Source: Acidovorax sp. (GTDB lineage Bacteria; Pseudomonadota; Gammaproteobacteria; Burkholderiales; Burkholderiaceae_C). Taken from it: a stretch of 39,810 bases of DNA. Within the stretch, counting starts at the first letter, position 1; each line of letters opens with the position of its first letter. The stretch covers positions 1-39,810 of the forward strand of contig SDXZ01000006.1 of assembly GCA_004210805.1 (NCBI GenBank), in the 5' to 3' direction. The notes under the pieces are model-generated. The model searched no databases, had not been told where the DNA came from, and saw nothing but the letters and a program-made list of their open reading frames with translations. The position numbers were made by a program, and so were the translations under genes. Positions 7,174 through 14,699 of this stretch are shown here, piece by piece.

Positions 7174-10011
7174 ATGCAAGAAACCCAATCGACCTGCCCC
7201 TACTGCGGCGTAGGCTGCGGCGTGATCATTGAAAGCGATGGCGCGCAGATCACCGGCGTGCGGGGCGACCCGAACCACCCGGCCAACTTCGGCCGGCTGT
7301 GCACCAAGGGCTCCACGCTGCACCTCACGGCCACCAGCCCCATCACCTTGCAGACCCGGCTGCTGCAGCCGCAACACCGCACCCAGCGGGCCGACACCCC
7401 CAAGCCGCTAGCGTGGGACGCGGCCCTGACCCTGGCGGCAGGCAAGTTTGCCCACATCATCCAGAACCACGGCCCCGATGCTGTGGGCTTTTACGTGAGC
7501 GGCCAACTGCTGACCGAGGACTACTACGTCTTCAACAAGCTCGCCAAGGGCTTGATCGGCACCAACAACATCGACACCAACTCGCGCCTGTGCATGAGCA
7601 GCGCGGTGGCCGGCTACAAGCAGACCCTGGGCGCCGACGCGCCACCGGCCTGCTACGACGATGTGAAACACGCGCAATGCCTGTTCATCGTGGGCAGCAA
7701 CGCGGCGTGGGCGCACCCGATTTTGTTCAGGCGCATCGAAGACGCACGCGCCGCCAACCCGGGCATGAAGGTCATCGTGGCCGACCCGCGCCGCACCGAC
7801 ACGGCCGGCATGGCGGACCTGTTTTTGCCCATCCAGCCCGGCAGCGACGTGATGCTGTTCAACGGCATGCTGCACCTGATGCTGTGGGAGGGCTGGACCG
7901 ATGCCGAATACATCGCGGCACACACCACGGGTTTTGACGAGCTCAAGGCGCTGGTGCGCGACTACACGCCCGACCGCGTGGCCGAGGTGTGTGGCATCTC
8001 GGTGGCCGACCTGACCACTGCCGCCAAGTGGTTTGCCACTTCCAAAACAACGCTCAGCCTGTACTGCCAGGGCCTGAACCAAAGCAGCAGCGGAACCGCC
8101 AAGAACGCTGCGCTCATCAACCTGCACCTGGCCACCGCGCAGATCGGCAAGCCCGGCGCAGGCCCCTTCAGCCTGACCGGCCAGCCCAACGCCATGGGCG
8201 GGCGCGAAGTGGGCGGCCTGGCCAACTTGCTCAGCGCGCACCGCGATCTGGCGAACCCCCAGCACCGCGCGGAAGTGGCCGCGCTGTGGGGCGTGGCCGA
8301 TGTGCCCAGCCAACCGGGCAAAACGGCGGTGGAGATGTTCCAGGCCGCGGCCGATGGCGAAATCAAGGCGCTGTGGATTGCCTGCACCAACCCCGCGCAA
8401 AGCATGCCTGACCAGGCCACCGTGCGCCGCGCCCTGCAGCGCGCCGAATTTGTGGTGGTGCAGGAGGCCTTTGCCACGGCCGCTACCTGCGCCTATGCCG
8501 ACGTGCTGCTGCCCGCCACCACCTGGGGCGAAAAAACCGGCACGGTGACCAACAGCGAACGCCGCATCTCGCGCGTGCGCACCGCCGTGCCCGCACCCGG
8601 CGAGGCCCGCCACGACTGGGCGATTGCCGTGCAGTTTGCGCACCAGCTCGAGGCCCGGCTGCGCCCCGGTGTGCCCACCCTCTTCCCCTATTCCACGGAC
8701 CACGCCGATGCAGGCGCCGAGACCGTGTGGCAAGAGCACCGCGAAAGCACCCGCGGGCGCGACCTGGACATCACCGGCCTGTCGTGGGAGATGCTCACAT
8801 CGCAGGGCCCGCAGCAATGGCCGCTGCCTGAGGGCAGCACCACCGGCAAGGCCCGCCTGTACGAGGACGGCGTCTACCCCACAGCCGATGGCCGCGCCCG
8901 CTTTGCGGCCCACGCGTGGAAGCCCGTGGCCGAGCCGCGCGAATCGCGCTACCCCTTCAGCCTGACCACCGGCCGCCTGCGCGACCAGTGGCACGGCATG
9001 ACCCGCACCGGCACGCTGGGCCGCCTGTTCGGCCATGTGGCCGAGCCCAGCGTGCAGCTGCACCCGCAGGACATGGAGCGGCGCGGCCTGAAGAACGGCG
9101 ACCTGGTCTACGTGACCAGCAAGCGCGGCACCATCGTGGTGCCCGCGCAGGCTGACACCACGGTGGGGCTGTCGCAGGCCTTCATGGCCATGCACTGGGG
9201 CAGCGAATTCTTGAGCGGCTCGTCGTCCACCGGCGAGCGGCTGGCGGGCGTGAACGCGCTCACCACGTCGGCCTACTGCCCCACGTCCAAGCAACCTGAA
9301 CTCAAACACGCGGCGGTGAAGATCCTCAAGGCCGAGCTGCCCTGGACCTTGCTGGCCATGGCCTGGTTGCCCGCCGGCAACGCCCAGGCCACACGCGAGG
9401 CACTGTCTGCACTGATGGCGTTGTTCCCCTTTGCCAGCTGCGTGCCGTTCAGCAACAACACGCCTTTAGGCGAACCCGGCCGCGAGCGTGTCGGCGTGCT
9501 GCTGCGCGCCGCGGCGCACGAGGCCCCGCCAGACGCCACGCTGGAGCGCATCGAATCGCTGATGGGCCTGGCCACCACCGACACGCTGCGCTACGCCGAC
9601 AAGAAGCGCGGGCAGCGCCGGGCCGCACGGCTGATGCGCCGGGACGACGCCACCACGCTCGAAGGCATCGTGCTGGCGGGCGACACCAGCGCCGAAGGCT
9701 GGCTCAAGACCCTGCTGCAGGAAGAGCTGCCCGCGCAAACCTACGGCCGCCTGCTGCTGGTGCCCGGCGCCAAGGCACCCGTGGCCGTGCAGTCGCGCGG
9801 CAAATCGGTGTGCACCTGCTTCAACGTGACGGACACCGCCATCACTGCCGAGCTGTCGCGCTGCCATGGCACCGACGACGACCGCCTGGCGCAACTGCAG
9901 GGCCAGCTGCGCTGCGGCACCAACTGCGGCTCGTGCCTCCCAGAACTCAAGCGCATGGTGCGCGCTACGGGGCCACTGGCGTCCAAACCCATGGCGCAGG
10001 CCGCCATATAA
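7174..10011 (+). CDS. nasA: Assimilatory nitrate reductase, molybdenum catalytic subunit
   Basis: This 945-residue cytoplasmic enzyme reduces nitrate to nitrite. An N-terminal [4Fe-4S] site has C8, C11, C15 and C43 (CPYCGVGC ... RLC). The molybdopterin-guanine-dinucleotide oxidoreductase body covers about residues 60-690. A C-terminal BFD-like [2Fe-2S] domain has CTC near 880 and CGTNCGSC near 914-921, as in Klebsiella-type NasA, which takes electrons from a separate or intrinsic NAD(P)H route. The linker between body and tail (about 700-870) matches the usual extended form. Naming varies: nasA here means the reductase, called nasC in some species. The cofactor needs Mog, encoded at 36,897 in this window. 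The ribosome-binding site is weak. Confidence 0.95.
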   Translation: MQETQSTCPYCGVGCGVIIESDGAQITGVRGDPNHPANFGRLCTKGSTLHLTATSPITLQTRLLQPQHRTQRADTPKPLAWDAALTLAAGKFAHIIQNHGPDAVGFYVSGQLLTEDYYVFNKLAKGLIGTNNIDTNSRLCMSSAVAGYKQTLGADAPPACYDDVKHAQCLFIVGSNAAWAHPILFRRIEDARAANPGMKVIVADPRRTDTAGMADLFLPIQPGSDVMLFNGMLHLMLWEGWTDAEYIAAHTTGFDELKALVRDYTPDRVAEVCGISVADLTTAAKWFATSKTTLSLYCQGLNQSSSGTAKNAALINLHLATAQIGKPGAGPFSLTGQPNAMGGREVGGLANLLSAHRDLANPQHRAEVAALWGVADVPSQPGKTAVEMFQAAADGEIKALWIACTNPAQSMPDQATVRRALQRAEFVVVQEAFATAATCAYADVLLPATTWGEKTGTVTNSERRISRVRTAVPAPGEARHDWAIAVQFAHQLEARLRPGVPTLFPYSTDHADAGAETVWQEHRESTRGRDLDITGLSWEMLTSQGPQQWPLPEGSTTGKARLYEDGVYPTADGRARFAAHAWKPVAEPRESRYPFSLTTGRLRDQWHGMTRTGTLGRLFGHVAEPSVQLHPQDMERRGLKNGDLVYVTSKRGTIVVPAQADTTVGLSQAFMAMHWGSEFLSGSSSTGERLAGVNALTTSAYCPTSKQPELKHAAVKILKAELPWTLLAMAWLPAGNAQATREALSALMALFPFASCVPFSNNTPLGEPGRERVGVLLRAAAHEAPPDATLERIESLMGLATTDTLRYADKKRGQRRAARLMRRDDATTLEGIVLAGDTSAEGWLKTLLQEELPAQTYGRLLLVPGAKAPVAVQSRGKSVCTCFNVTDTAITAELSRCHGTDDDRLAQLQGQLRCGTNCGSCLPELKRMVRATGPLASKPMAQAAI

Positions 10012-10070
10012 CCAAAAGTTGTCTGGGTTGCAGGAGAATTGCAGCTCAGCCCCTCTTCGATCACCCACAA

Positions 10071-10170
10071 GGACTTGTGCAACAGGGCTCCAGCTAGGCA
10101 TTTTCGGCGCAGACAGTACGCCTGTACGGCAAGCCGAAATAACGACGCTGGAGCCCTGTTTCACAAGTCC
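10071..10170 (+). repeat. Multi-tier palindrome H1 in the ybiB leader
   Basis: Arms of 24 bp (10071-10094 and 10147-10170) pair with one mismatch. Inside, TTTCGGC (10102-10108) pairs with GCCGAAA (10133-10139), and GTAC pairs with GTAC around a small apical loop. The bulges GCTAGG, GCAGACA, GGCAA and AACGACG are the same as in the palindrome at 26964-27051, although the helices differ in sequence. It ends 14 bp before the ybiB start codon. Function is unknown; it could be a structured leader or a dispersed repeat. Confidence 0.8.
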
Positions 10171-10184
10171 CGCCAACTATTACC

Positions 10185-11108
10185 ATGGGCATAAGCCAGT
10201 ACATCAAGGAAATTGGGCGTGGCGCGCGCGGCGCCAAGCCCCTCACCCGCGAGCAGGCCACCGACCTGTTCGGCCAGGTGCTGGACGGCGGCGTGACGGA
10301 CCTGGAGATCGGCGCGTTCTGCCTGGCGATGCGCATCAAGGGCGAAACCTTTGATGAGATGTGCGGCTTTCTCGATGCCACGCACCAGCGCCTAGCCCTG
10401 CTGCCCGCCACCGACCGCCCGCTCATCGTGCTGCCCAGCTACAACGGCGCGCGCAAGCTGCCGGTGCTGACGCCGCTGCTGGCGCTGCTGCTGGCGCGCA
10501 AGGGCCTGCCTGTGCTGCTGCACGGCATGCGCACCGAAGCGCGCCGGATTTTGGCATCGGATGTGCTGCTGGCGCTGGATGTACCTGCATTGATAGCTAC
10601 TGAAAAGATAGCAAATGGCACTGTGCGCCACATCCACACCCGGCACCTGCACGCGGGGCTTGCGCGCCTGTTGTCGGTGCGCGAAGTGGTGGGCTTGCGC
10701 AACCCGGGGCACAGCGTGGTCAAGCTGATGAACCCCTGCGCCGGGCCGTCGGTGGTGGTCACCGCGTACACGCACCCCGAATACTTTGCGATGCTGCAAA
10801 CTACCTTCAGCACGCTGGGCATGACAGCGTTGCTCTCGCGCGGGCTGGAGGGCGAGGTCGCCACCGACCCGCGCCGCACGCCGCGCTACGACGGTTTTGT
10901 GCGCGGCACCCACGCGGTGCTCGAATCCCAGCAGCCCGGCACCGCCAGCGAGGTACCCGGCCTGCCCGCCGAAATCGACGTGGCCACCACGGCCGTCTAC
11001 ACGCGCCGCGTGCTGGCCGGCGAGCTGCCGATTCCGCCCGCGATTGAGCGGCAGGTGGAACATATCTTGCGTCTCGCAGATCAAACCGTTTCGGAGACAT
11101 CGCCATGA
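10185..11108 (+). CDS. ybiB: YbiB-type protein (TrpD-like fold)
   Basis: A 307-residue protein of the YbiB family, which shares the anthranilate phosphoribosyltransferase (TrpD, glycosyltransferase family 3) fold but is known in E. coli as a nucleic-acid-binding protein. The N-terminal helical domain (ISQYIKEIGRGARGAKPLT) and the GAFCLAMRIKGE segment are typical. The last codons overlap the cobA start (ATGA at 11105-11108), so the two are translationally coupled. No good Shine-Dalgarno is seen before the ATG, and the leader carries palindrome H1. Residues of about 135-144 (ATEKIANG) come from a half copy of the dispersed repeat. Its place between nitrate reductase and cobA suggests co-regulation with nitrate assimilation, but its job there is not known. 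Confidence 0.88.
   Translation: MGISQYIKEIGRGARGAKPLTREQATDLFGQVLDGGVTDLEIGAFCLAMRIKGETFDEMCGFLDATHQRLALLPATDRPLIVLPSYNGARKLPVLTPLLALLLARKGLPVLLHGMRTEARRILASDVLLALDVPALIATEKIANGTVRHIHTRHLHAGLARLLSVREVVGLRNPGHSVVKLMNPCAGPSVVVTAYTHPEYFAMLQTTFSTLGMTALLSRGLEGEVATDPRRTPRYDGFVRGTHAVLESQQPGTASEVPGLPAEIDVATTAVYTRRVLAGELPIPPAIERQVEHILRLADQTVSETSP
10589..10616 (+). repeat. Palindromic repeat, half copy C, inside ybiB
   Basis: The stretch GATAGCTA to ATAGCAAA matches the second half of copies A and F (GCTAT...ATAGCAA). The AGCGCTT stem is absent. It is translated in frame within ybiB as residues of about 135-144. The assignment is weaker than for the full copies. Confidence 0.5.
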
Positions 11109-11968
11109 GCCGCAGCCCCACGCCACCCCAGCTTCCCCCCAATACGCCCGGCCTTCTCAGCGCCCTGTCGGGTTCGCACCCGCTTGCTGCCCGCACGGGC
11201 GTGGGCAGTTGCACGCTGGTGGGCGCAGGCCCGGGCGACCCGGAACTGCTGACCATCAAGGCACTGAAGGCCATCCAGGCGGCCACCGTGCTGCTGGTAG
11301 ATGACCTGGTGAGCGACGACATCGTGGCGCATGCCTCACCCAACGCGCGCATCGTGCACGTGGGCAAGCGCGGCGGCTGCAAGAGCACGCCCCAGGCCTT
11401 CATCGAAAAGCTGATGCTGATGGCGGTCAACGAGGGTGAAAACGTGGTGCGCCTCAAGGGCGGCGACCCCTTCATCTTTGGGCGCGGTGGCGAAGAGGTC
11501 GAGCACCTGCGGGCAGCCGGCGTGGCCGTCACCGTGATCAACGGGATCACCTCGGGCCTGGCGGGCCTCACCTCGCTGGGGGCACCGCTCACGCACCGCG
11601 AACACGCACACGGCGTGGTGTTTGTCACCGGCCACGCCAAGCCGGGCGACGCCGGCACCGACTGGCGCCAACTGGCCGCCACCGCGCGCGACGCCAAGCT
11701 CACGCTGGTGATCTACATGGGCGTGAGCGGTGCCTCCACCATCGAGCAGGAACTCCTCACTGGCCTGCCGGCGCACACGCCCGTGGCCATCATCCAGCAC
11801 GCCAGCCTGCCGCAGCAGCGGCACGCCATCACCACCCTCGGCGCCTTGCACGCCACCATCACGCGCGCGGGGCTGGCCAGCCCTTCAGTAATCGTGGTGG
11901 GCGATGTGGTGCGTGGAGTGGCGCTGGCATCGCAGGACATTCCGCTGGCGCGCCGCGCTGCCGTCTGA
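11105..11968 (+). CDS. cobA: Uroporphyrinogen-III C-methyltransferase
   Basis: This 287-residue SAM-dependent enzyme makes precorrin-2, the precursor of the siroheme required by NirB. Family motifs are intact: GAGPGDPELLTIKA near residue 38, VRLKGGDPFIFGRGGEE near 115-131, and GITSGLAGLTSLGAPLTHR near 147. A 30-40-residue N-terminal extension precedes the catalytic domain. No CysG-type dehydrogenase/ferrochelatase domain is present, so later siroheme steps are encoded elsewhere. The ATG overlaps the ybiB stop; GGAG lies at 11094-11097. It is the last gene of the ybiB-cobA unit and is followed by a GC-rich hairpin. Confidence 0.95.
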   Translation: MSRSPTPPQLPPNTPGLLSALSGSHPLAARTGVGSCTLVGAGPGDPELLTIKALKAIQAATVLLVDDLVSDDIVAHASPNARIVHVGKRGGCKSTPQAFIEKLMLMAVNEGENVVRLKGGDPFIFGRGGEEVEHLRAAGVAVTVINGITSGLAGLTSLGAPLTHREHAHGVVFVTGHAKPGDAGTDWRQLAATARDAKLTLVIYMGVSGASTIEQELLTGLPAHTPVAIIQHASLPQQRHAITTLGALHATITRAGLASPSVIVVGDVVRGVALASQDIPLARRAAV

Positions 11969-11976
11969 GCGCTCCA

Positions 11977-11995
11977 CGCGCGCAGGGTGCGCGCG
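11977..11995 (+). terminator. GC-rich hairpin after cobA
   Basis: CGCGCGC and GCGCGCG form a 7-bp stem around a 5-base loop, 8 bp after the cobA stop. There is no T-run, so it is a weak terminator or only an RNA-stabilising hairpin. Confidence 0.4.
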
Positions 11996-12052
11996 CCGGG
12001 TCGCCGACTACAGACGGGGACCCCAAAAAACGCAACGGGGGCTCTGTGGAAT

Positions 12053-12069
12053 GTCGTGCGGGGCACGAC
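12053..12069. promoter_or_regulatory. Perfect 7-3-7 inverted repeat, possible activator site
   Basis: GTCGTGC, GGG, GCACGAC forms a perfect 17-bp dyad about 130 bp upstream of the sigma-54 promoter at 12198. The geometry (7-3-7) and distance suit an enhancer-binding protein, but the sequence is not the NtrC consensus. A lone perfect NtrC half site, TGCACCA, stands at 12100-12106. The rest of the interval 11996-12197 shows no gene. Confidence 0.4.
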
Positions 12070-12197
12070 TTGCGGATGCTGTGCTCCACACAACATCCCT
12101 GCACCAGCACCCCAATTCCAACCCCATTCCGCAATCCATCCGACGTGCGCGGACAGGTGTTCCCCCCGACAGGCACACTCAAAAATCCCCGGCGGCT

Positions 12198-12213
12198 TGG
12201 CCCACCTATTGCT
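12198..12213 (+). promoter_or_regulatory. Sigma-54 promoter of the PilJ/chemoreceptor-tip gene
   Basis: TGGCCC, five bases, TTGCT keeps the invariant GG and GC of the -24/-12 elements at the right spacing. The predicted start of transcription is near 12224, which supports translation from ATG 12252 (or 12234) and excludes longer upstream starts. Confidence 0.68.
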
Positions 12214-12251
12214 TACGGATGTATCTGAATGCAATGAGCACAAGGACCATC

Positions 12252-12965
12252 ATGGCAGCCCACTCCCTCTCCCCACGCTCCGGCATGCCCGCATCGCCAA
12301 CCTACGCAGCGCCCGCAGGCCCCGCCCCGTCGCGCGATGCAGGGATGTCGCTCGTCAACCTTGCAGCGCGCCAGCGCATGCTGTCGCAGCGCATGGTGCT
12401 GCAAACTGTTCTGGCCGCAGGCGGCAGTGATCTGCACCTGAAAGCGGCACGCGGCACGCTGGCCGTGTTCACCGCCAGCCAGGCCCAGCTGGTGGACACG
12501 CCACGCCATCTCGAACCCGCCGATGCAGAGCGTATCCGCCAGGCCTACAGCGGCCCGAACGGCGTGGGTGCGACCATCGACGCGTTTGCCCAACAGGTCG
12601 GCACGGCGCTGGACCTGACCGAGCGCCGCAGCCCGCGGGTCGAGGACGCGCTAGCCCGCCTGGTCGAAAGCACCGACGCGGCGCTGGAAGCGCTCAACAC
12701 CGCCACCACGGTGTTCGATCAGTTCGGCAAAGCCAAGTCCGAGACCCTGATGAAGGAGCTGGCGGGCATCGTCGCGTCGATCCAGACCGTGGCGCGCGAA
12801 GCCAAGGTGGTGAGCTTCAATGCGCAAGTCATGGCGGCCCGCGCAGGCCAGCACGGGCGTGAATTTGCCGTGGTGGCCAATGTGCTGTCAGGCATCACCA
12901 ACGAGATCGATGGGCTGTCCCTTCAGGCCGTGTCGCTCGCGGGCCGCAGCCGCAGCGTGGCCTGA
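12252..12965 (+). CDS. Soluble PilJ P-box / chemoreceptor-tip protein
   Basis: A 237-residue protein with no signal peptide and no membrane helix. Residues 36-47 (NLAARQRMLSQR) are a PilJ/NarX-like P-box, as in the periplasmic protein at 5764. The C-terminal 70 residues (FNAQVMAARAGQHGREFAVV) match the hairpin tip of methyl-accepting chemotaxis proteins, whose usual form is [20 protein letters not shown], then stop early. No HAMP domain and no obvious methylation helices are seen. The start is ATG 12252, five bases after AAGGA and about 28 bases after the predicted sigma-54 start; ATG 12234 and 12219 are alternatives. It could be a cytoplasmic nitrate/nitrite sensor talking to CheA/CheW or to another partner; that is inference from domains and context. 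Confidence 0.8.
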   Translation: MAAHSLSPRSGMPASPTYAAPAGPAPSRDAGMSLVNLAARQRMLSQRMVLQTVLAAGGSDLHLKAARGTLAVFTASQAQLVDTPRHLEPADAERIRQAYSGPNGVGATIDAFAQQVGTALDLTERRSPRVEDALARLVESTDAALEALNTATTVFDQFGKAKSETLMKELAGIVASIQTVAREAKVVSFNAQVMAARAGQHGREFAVVANVLSGITNEIDGLSLQAVSLAGRSRSVA

Positions 12966-12977
12966 AAAAGACCACCG

Positions 12978-12998
12978 AAACAGGCCGGGCGCCTGTTT
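12978..12998 (+). terminator. Terminator after the nitrate island
   Basis: AAACAGGC and GCCTGTTT form a perfect 8-bp stem with a 5-base loop, starting 12 bp after the stop of the PilJ/chemoreceptor-tip gene. The T-run is short. It marks the right edge of the nitrate region. Confidence 0.65.
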
Positions 12999-13005
12999 GC
13001 AAGCT

Positions 13006-13029
13006 TTTACAATTGGCACGCGTTGTAAA
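13006..13029. promoter_or_regulatory. Operator-like inverted repeat upstream of the cellulase
   Basis: TTTACAA, ten bases, TTGTAAA is a perfect 7-bp dyad about 140 bp before the cellulase start codon. Half-site centres are about 17 bp apart, so they do not fall exactly on one face of the helix. No regulator is encoded next to it, and no clear -35/-10 pair is visible. Confidence 0.35.
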
Positions 13030-13167
13030 CCGCCGAAGCTGCCCAGGGGCCCACACTCCCGAAGGTCACGCGGCAACCCACAAGGTGCTGCAGCGTCACA
13101 CGGCCGCTACCCCAGTCGGCCCCATGCCCGCGCCACACACACATCATTTTTGGGAGGCGCCTGCGCA

Positions 13168-14616
13168 ATGAAGATCACCACCCTGTGCAAAAGCCTGGCC
13201 TTGGCCGGTTGCCTGCTGGCAAGTGCCAGTTCGGCCTGGAGCTACGAAATCAATGCAGGCAAGGTGCTGGACGGCGCGGGCAAGGCGATCCAGCTGCGCG
13301 GCGTGAACTGGTTCGGTTTTGAAACCAACAACCACGTGGTGCATGGCCTGTGGGCCCGCAACTGGACGGACATGATCACGCAGATGCAGGCCCAGGGCTT
13401 CAACGCCGTGCGCCTGCCCTTTTGCCCGGCCACGCTGCACGGCTCCGCGCCGCCCAGCAGCGTCGACTACGGCCGCAATGCCGATTTGCAGGGCCTGTCG
13501 GCACTCCAGGTAATGGACAAGGTGGTGAGCGAGCTCAGCAACCGCGGCATGTACGTGCTGCTCGACCACCACACCCCCGACTGCCAGACCATCAGCGAGC
13601 TCTGGTACACGCCCAGCTACAGCGAACAGCAGTGGATCAGCGACCTGAGCTTTGTCGCCCAGCGCTACGCGGGCGTGCCCGGCGTGATTGGCATCGACAT
13701 CAAGAACGAGCCCCACGGCGCCGCCACCTGGGGTACCGGCAACAACGCCACCGACTGGAACCGCGCAGCAGAGCGTGCTGCAGCGGCCGTGCTGCAGATA
13801 GCGCCCCAGTGGCTGATCGCGGTGGAAGGCATTGGCGAGAACCCCAGCTGCTCGGGCAGCAACGCGCACTTCTGGGGTGGCAACCTTGAACCCCTGGCCT
13901 GCACGCCCCTGAACATCCCTGCCAACCGCCTGCTGCTGGCTCCGCATACCTACGGACCGGACGTGTACGTGCAGCCGTACTTCAACGCCGCCAACTTCCC
14001 CAGCAACATGCCGGCCATCTGGGACCAGCATTTTGGGCAGTTTGTGCAGGCAGGCCATGCGGTGCTGCTGGGCGAGTTTGGCGGCAAGTTCGGCCGGGGC
14101 GATGCGCGCGACGTGCAGTGGCAAAACGCCCTGGTCGACTACATGGTCGGCAAGGGCATGCGCAGCGGTTTCTACTGGTCGTGGAACCCCAACAGCGGCG
14201 ACACGGGCGGCATTCTGGACGATGACTGGACCACGGTGCGTGCCGACAAGGTGCAGTTGCTCAAGCGGCTGTGGGGTGATGCACCCACCAGCCCGACGCC
14301 GGTCCCCACGCCAACTCCTACGCCCACACCAACCCCCACACCAACGCCCACGCCCACCCCGGTCAGCAATTTCTCGGTGCTGCAGACCGTGGACAGCGAC
14401 TGGGGCGCTGGCTATTGCCAGCGAGTGAAGGTGCTCAACCTGGGCACCGCCGCGGGCAACTGGGCGATCAACATCCCGGTGAGCGGCATCGTCAACAACC
14501 TGTGGAACGCAACGTGGTCCCAGGTGGGCAGCAACCTGAGCGCATCGGGCGTGGACTGGAACAAGACGCTCGCGCCCGGGGCGGCGGCTGAATTCGGTTT
14601 CTGCGCGGCCCGCTGA
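13168..14616 (+). CDS. Secreted GH5 endoglucanase with C-terminal CBM2
   Basis: This 482-residue exported glycoside hydrolase cuts beta-1,4-glucan. A signal peptide (about 1-26) precedes a GH5 catalytic domain (about 30-370): GVNWFGFE, GFNAVRLPFC, DHHTPDC, the acid/base Glu181 in KNEP, HTYGPDVY, and the nucleophile Glu303 in GEFGGKFG. A Pro-Thr linker (about 375-398) leads to a roughly 85-residue family 2 cellulose-binding module with the usual aromatic residues and terminal cysteines. The ATG has GGGAGG at 13152-13157. The gene is monocistronic, with nothing functionally related next to it. The C-terminus keeps a cysteine three residues from the end, as CBM2 modules often do. Confidence 0.93.
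   Translation: MKITTLCKSLALAGCLLASASSAWSYEINAGKVLDGAGKAIQLRGVNWFGFETNNHVVHGLWARNWTDMITQMQAQGFNAVRLPFCPATLHGSAPPSSVDYGRNADLQGLSALQVMDKVVSELSNRGMYVLLDHHTPDCQTISELWYTPSYSEQQWISDLSFVAQRYAGVPGVIGIDIKNEPHGAATWGTGNNATDWNRAAERAAAAVLQIAPQWLIAVEGIGENPSCSGSNAHFWGGNLEPLACTPLNIPANRLLLAPHTYGPDVYVQPYFNAANFPSNMPAIWDQHFGQFVQAGHAVLLGEFGGKFGRGDARDVQWQNALVDYMVGKGMRSGFYWSWNPNSGDTGGILDDDWTTVRADKVQLLKRLWGDAPTSPTPVPTPTPTPTPTPTPTPTPTPVSNFSVLQTVDSDWGAGYCQRVKVLNLGTAAGNWAINIPVSGIVNNLWNATWSQVGSNLSASGVDWNKTLAPGAAAEFGFCAAR
14290..14363 (+). repeat. Hexanucleotide repeat coding the Pro-Thr linker
   Basis: About ten imperfect copies of a 6-base unit (CC-N-AC-N) encode alternating Pro-Thr in the linker between the GH5 and CBM2 domains. 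Such tracts change length easily by slippage without shifting the frame. Confidence 0.85.
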
Positions 14617-14699
14617 TCGGGCGTCCTTCGCCCGTCAGCGGACGAGCCCTGGACGCAACGGCCGGCCCATCCGCGTTGGCGGCTGTGCGGGCTCCTTCT

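Noticed and set aside
7408..9309. A 633-codon open frame antisense to the nitrate reductase
   Set aside because: Composition is Ala/Gly/His/Arg-rich and motif-free, while the plus strand carries all the expected nitrate reductase motifs.
13014..13026. TGGCACGCGTTGT as a third sigma-54 promoter (upstream of the cellulase)
   Set aside because: The distance between the -24 and -12 parts is three bases instead of five, so RNA polymerase with RpoN would not recognise it; it is better explained by the TTTACAA/TTGTAAA dyad.
14290..14363. A short direct-repeat array that might suggest CRISPR or a VNTR with regulatory role
   Set aside because: It is the coding sequence of a Pro-Thr linker with 6-base periodicity and no spacers.
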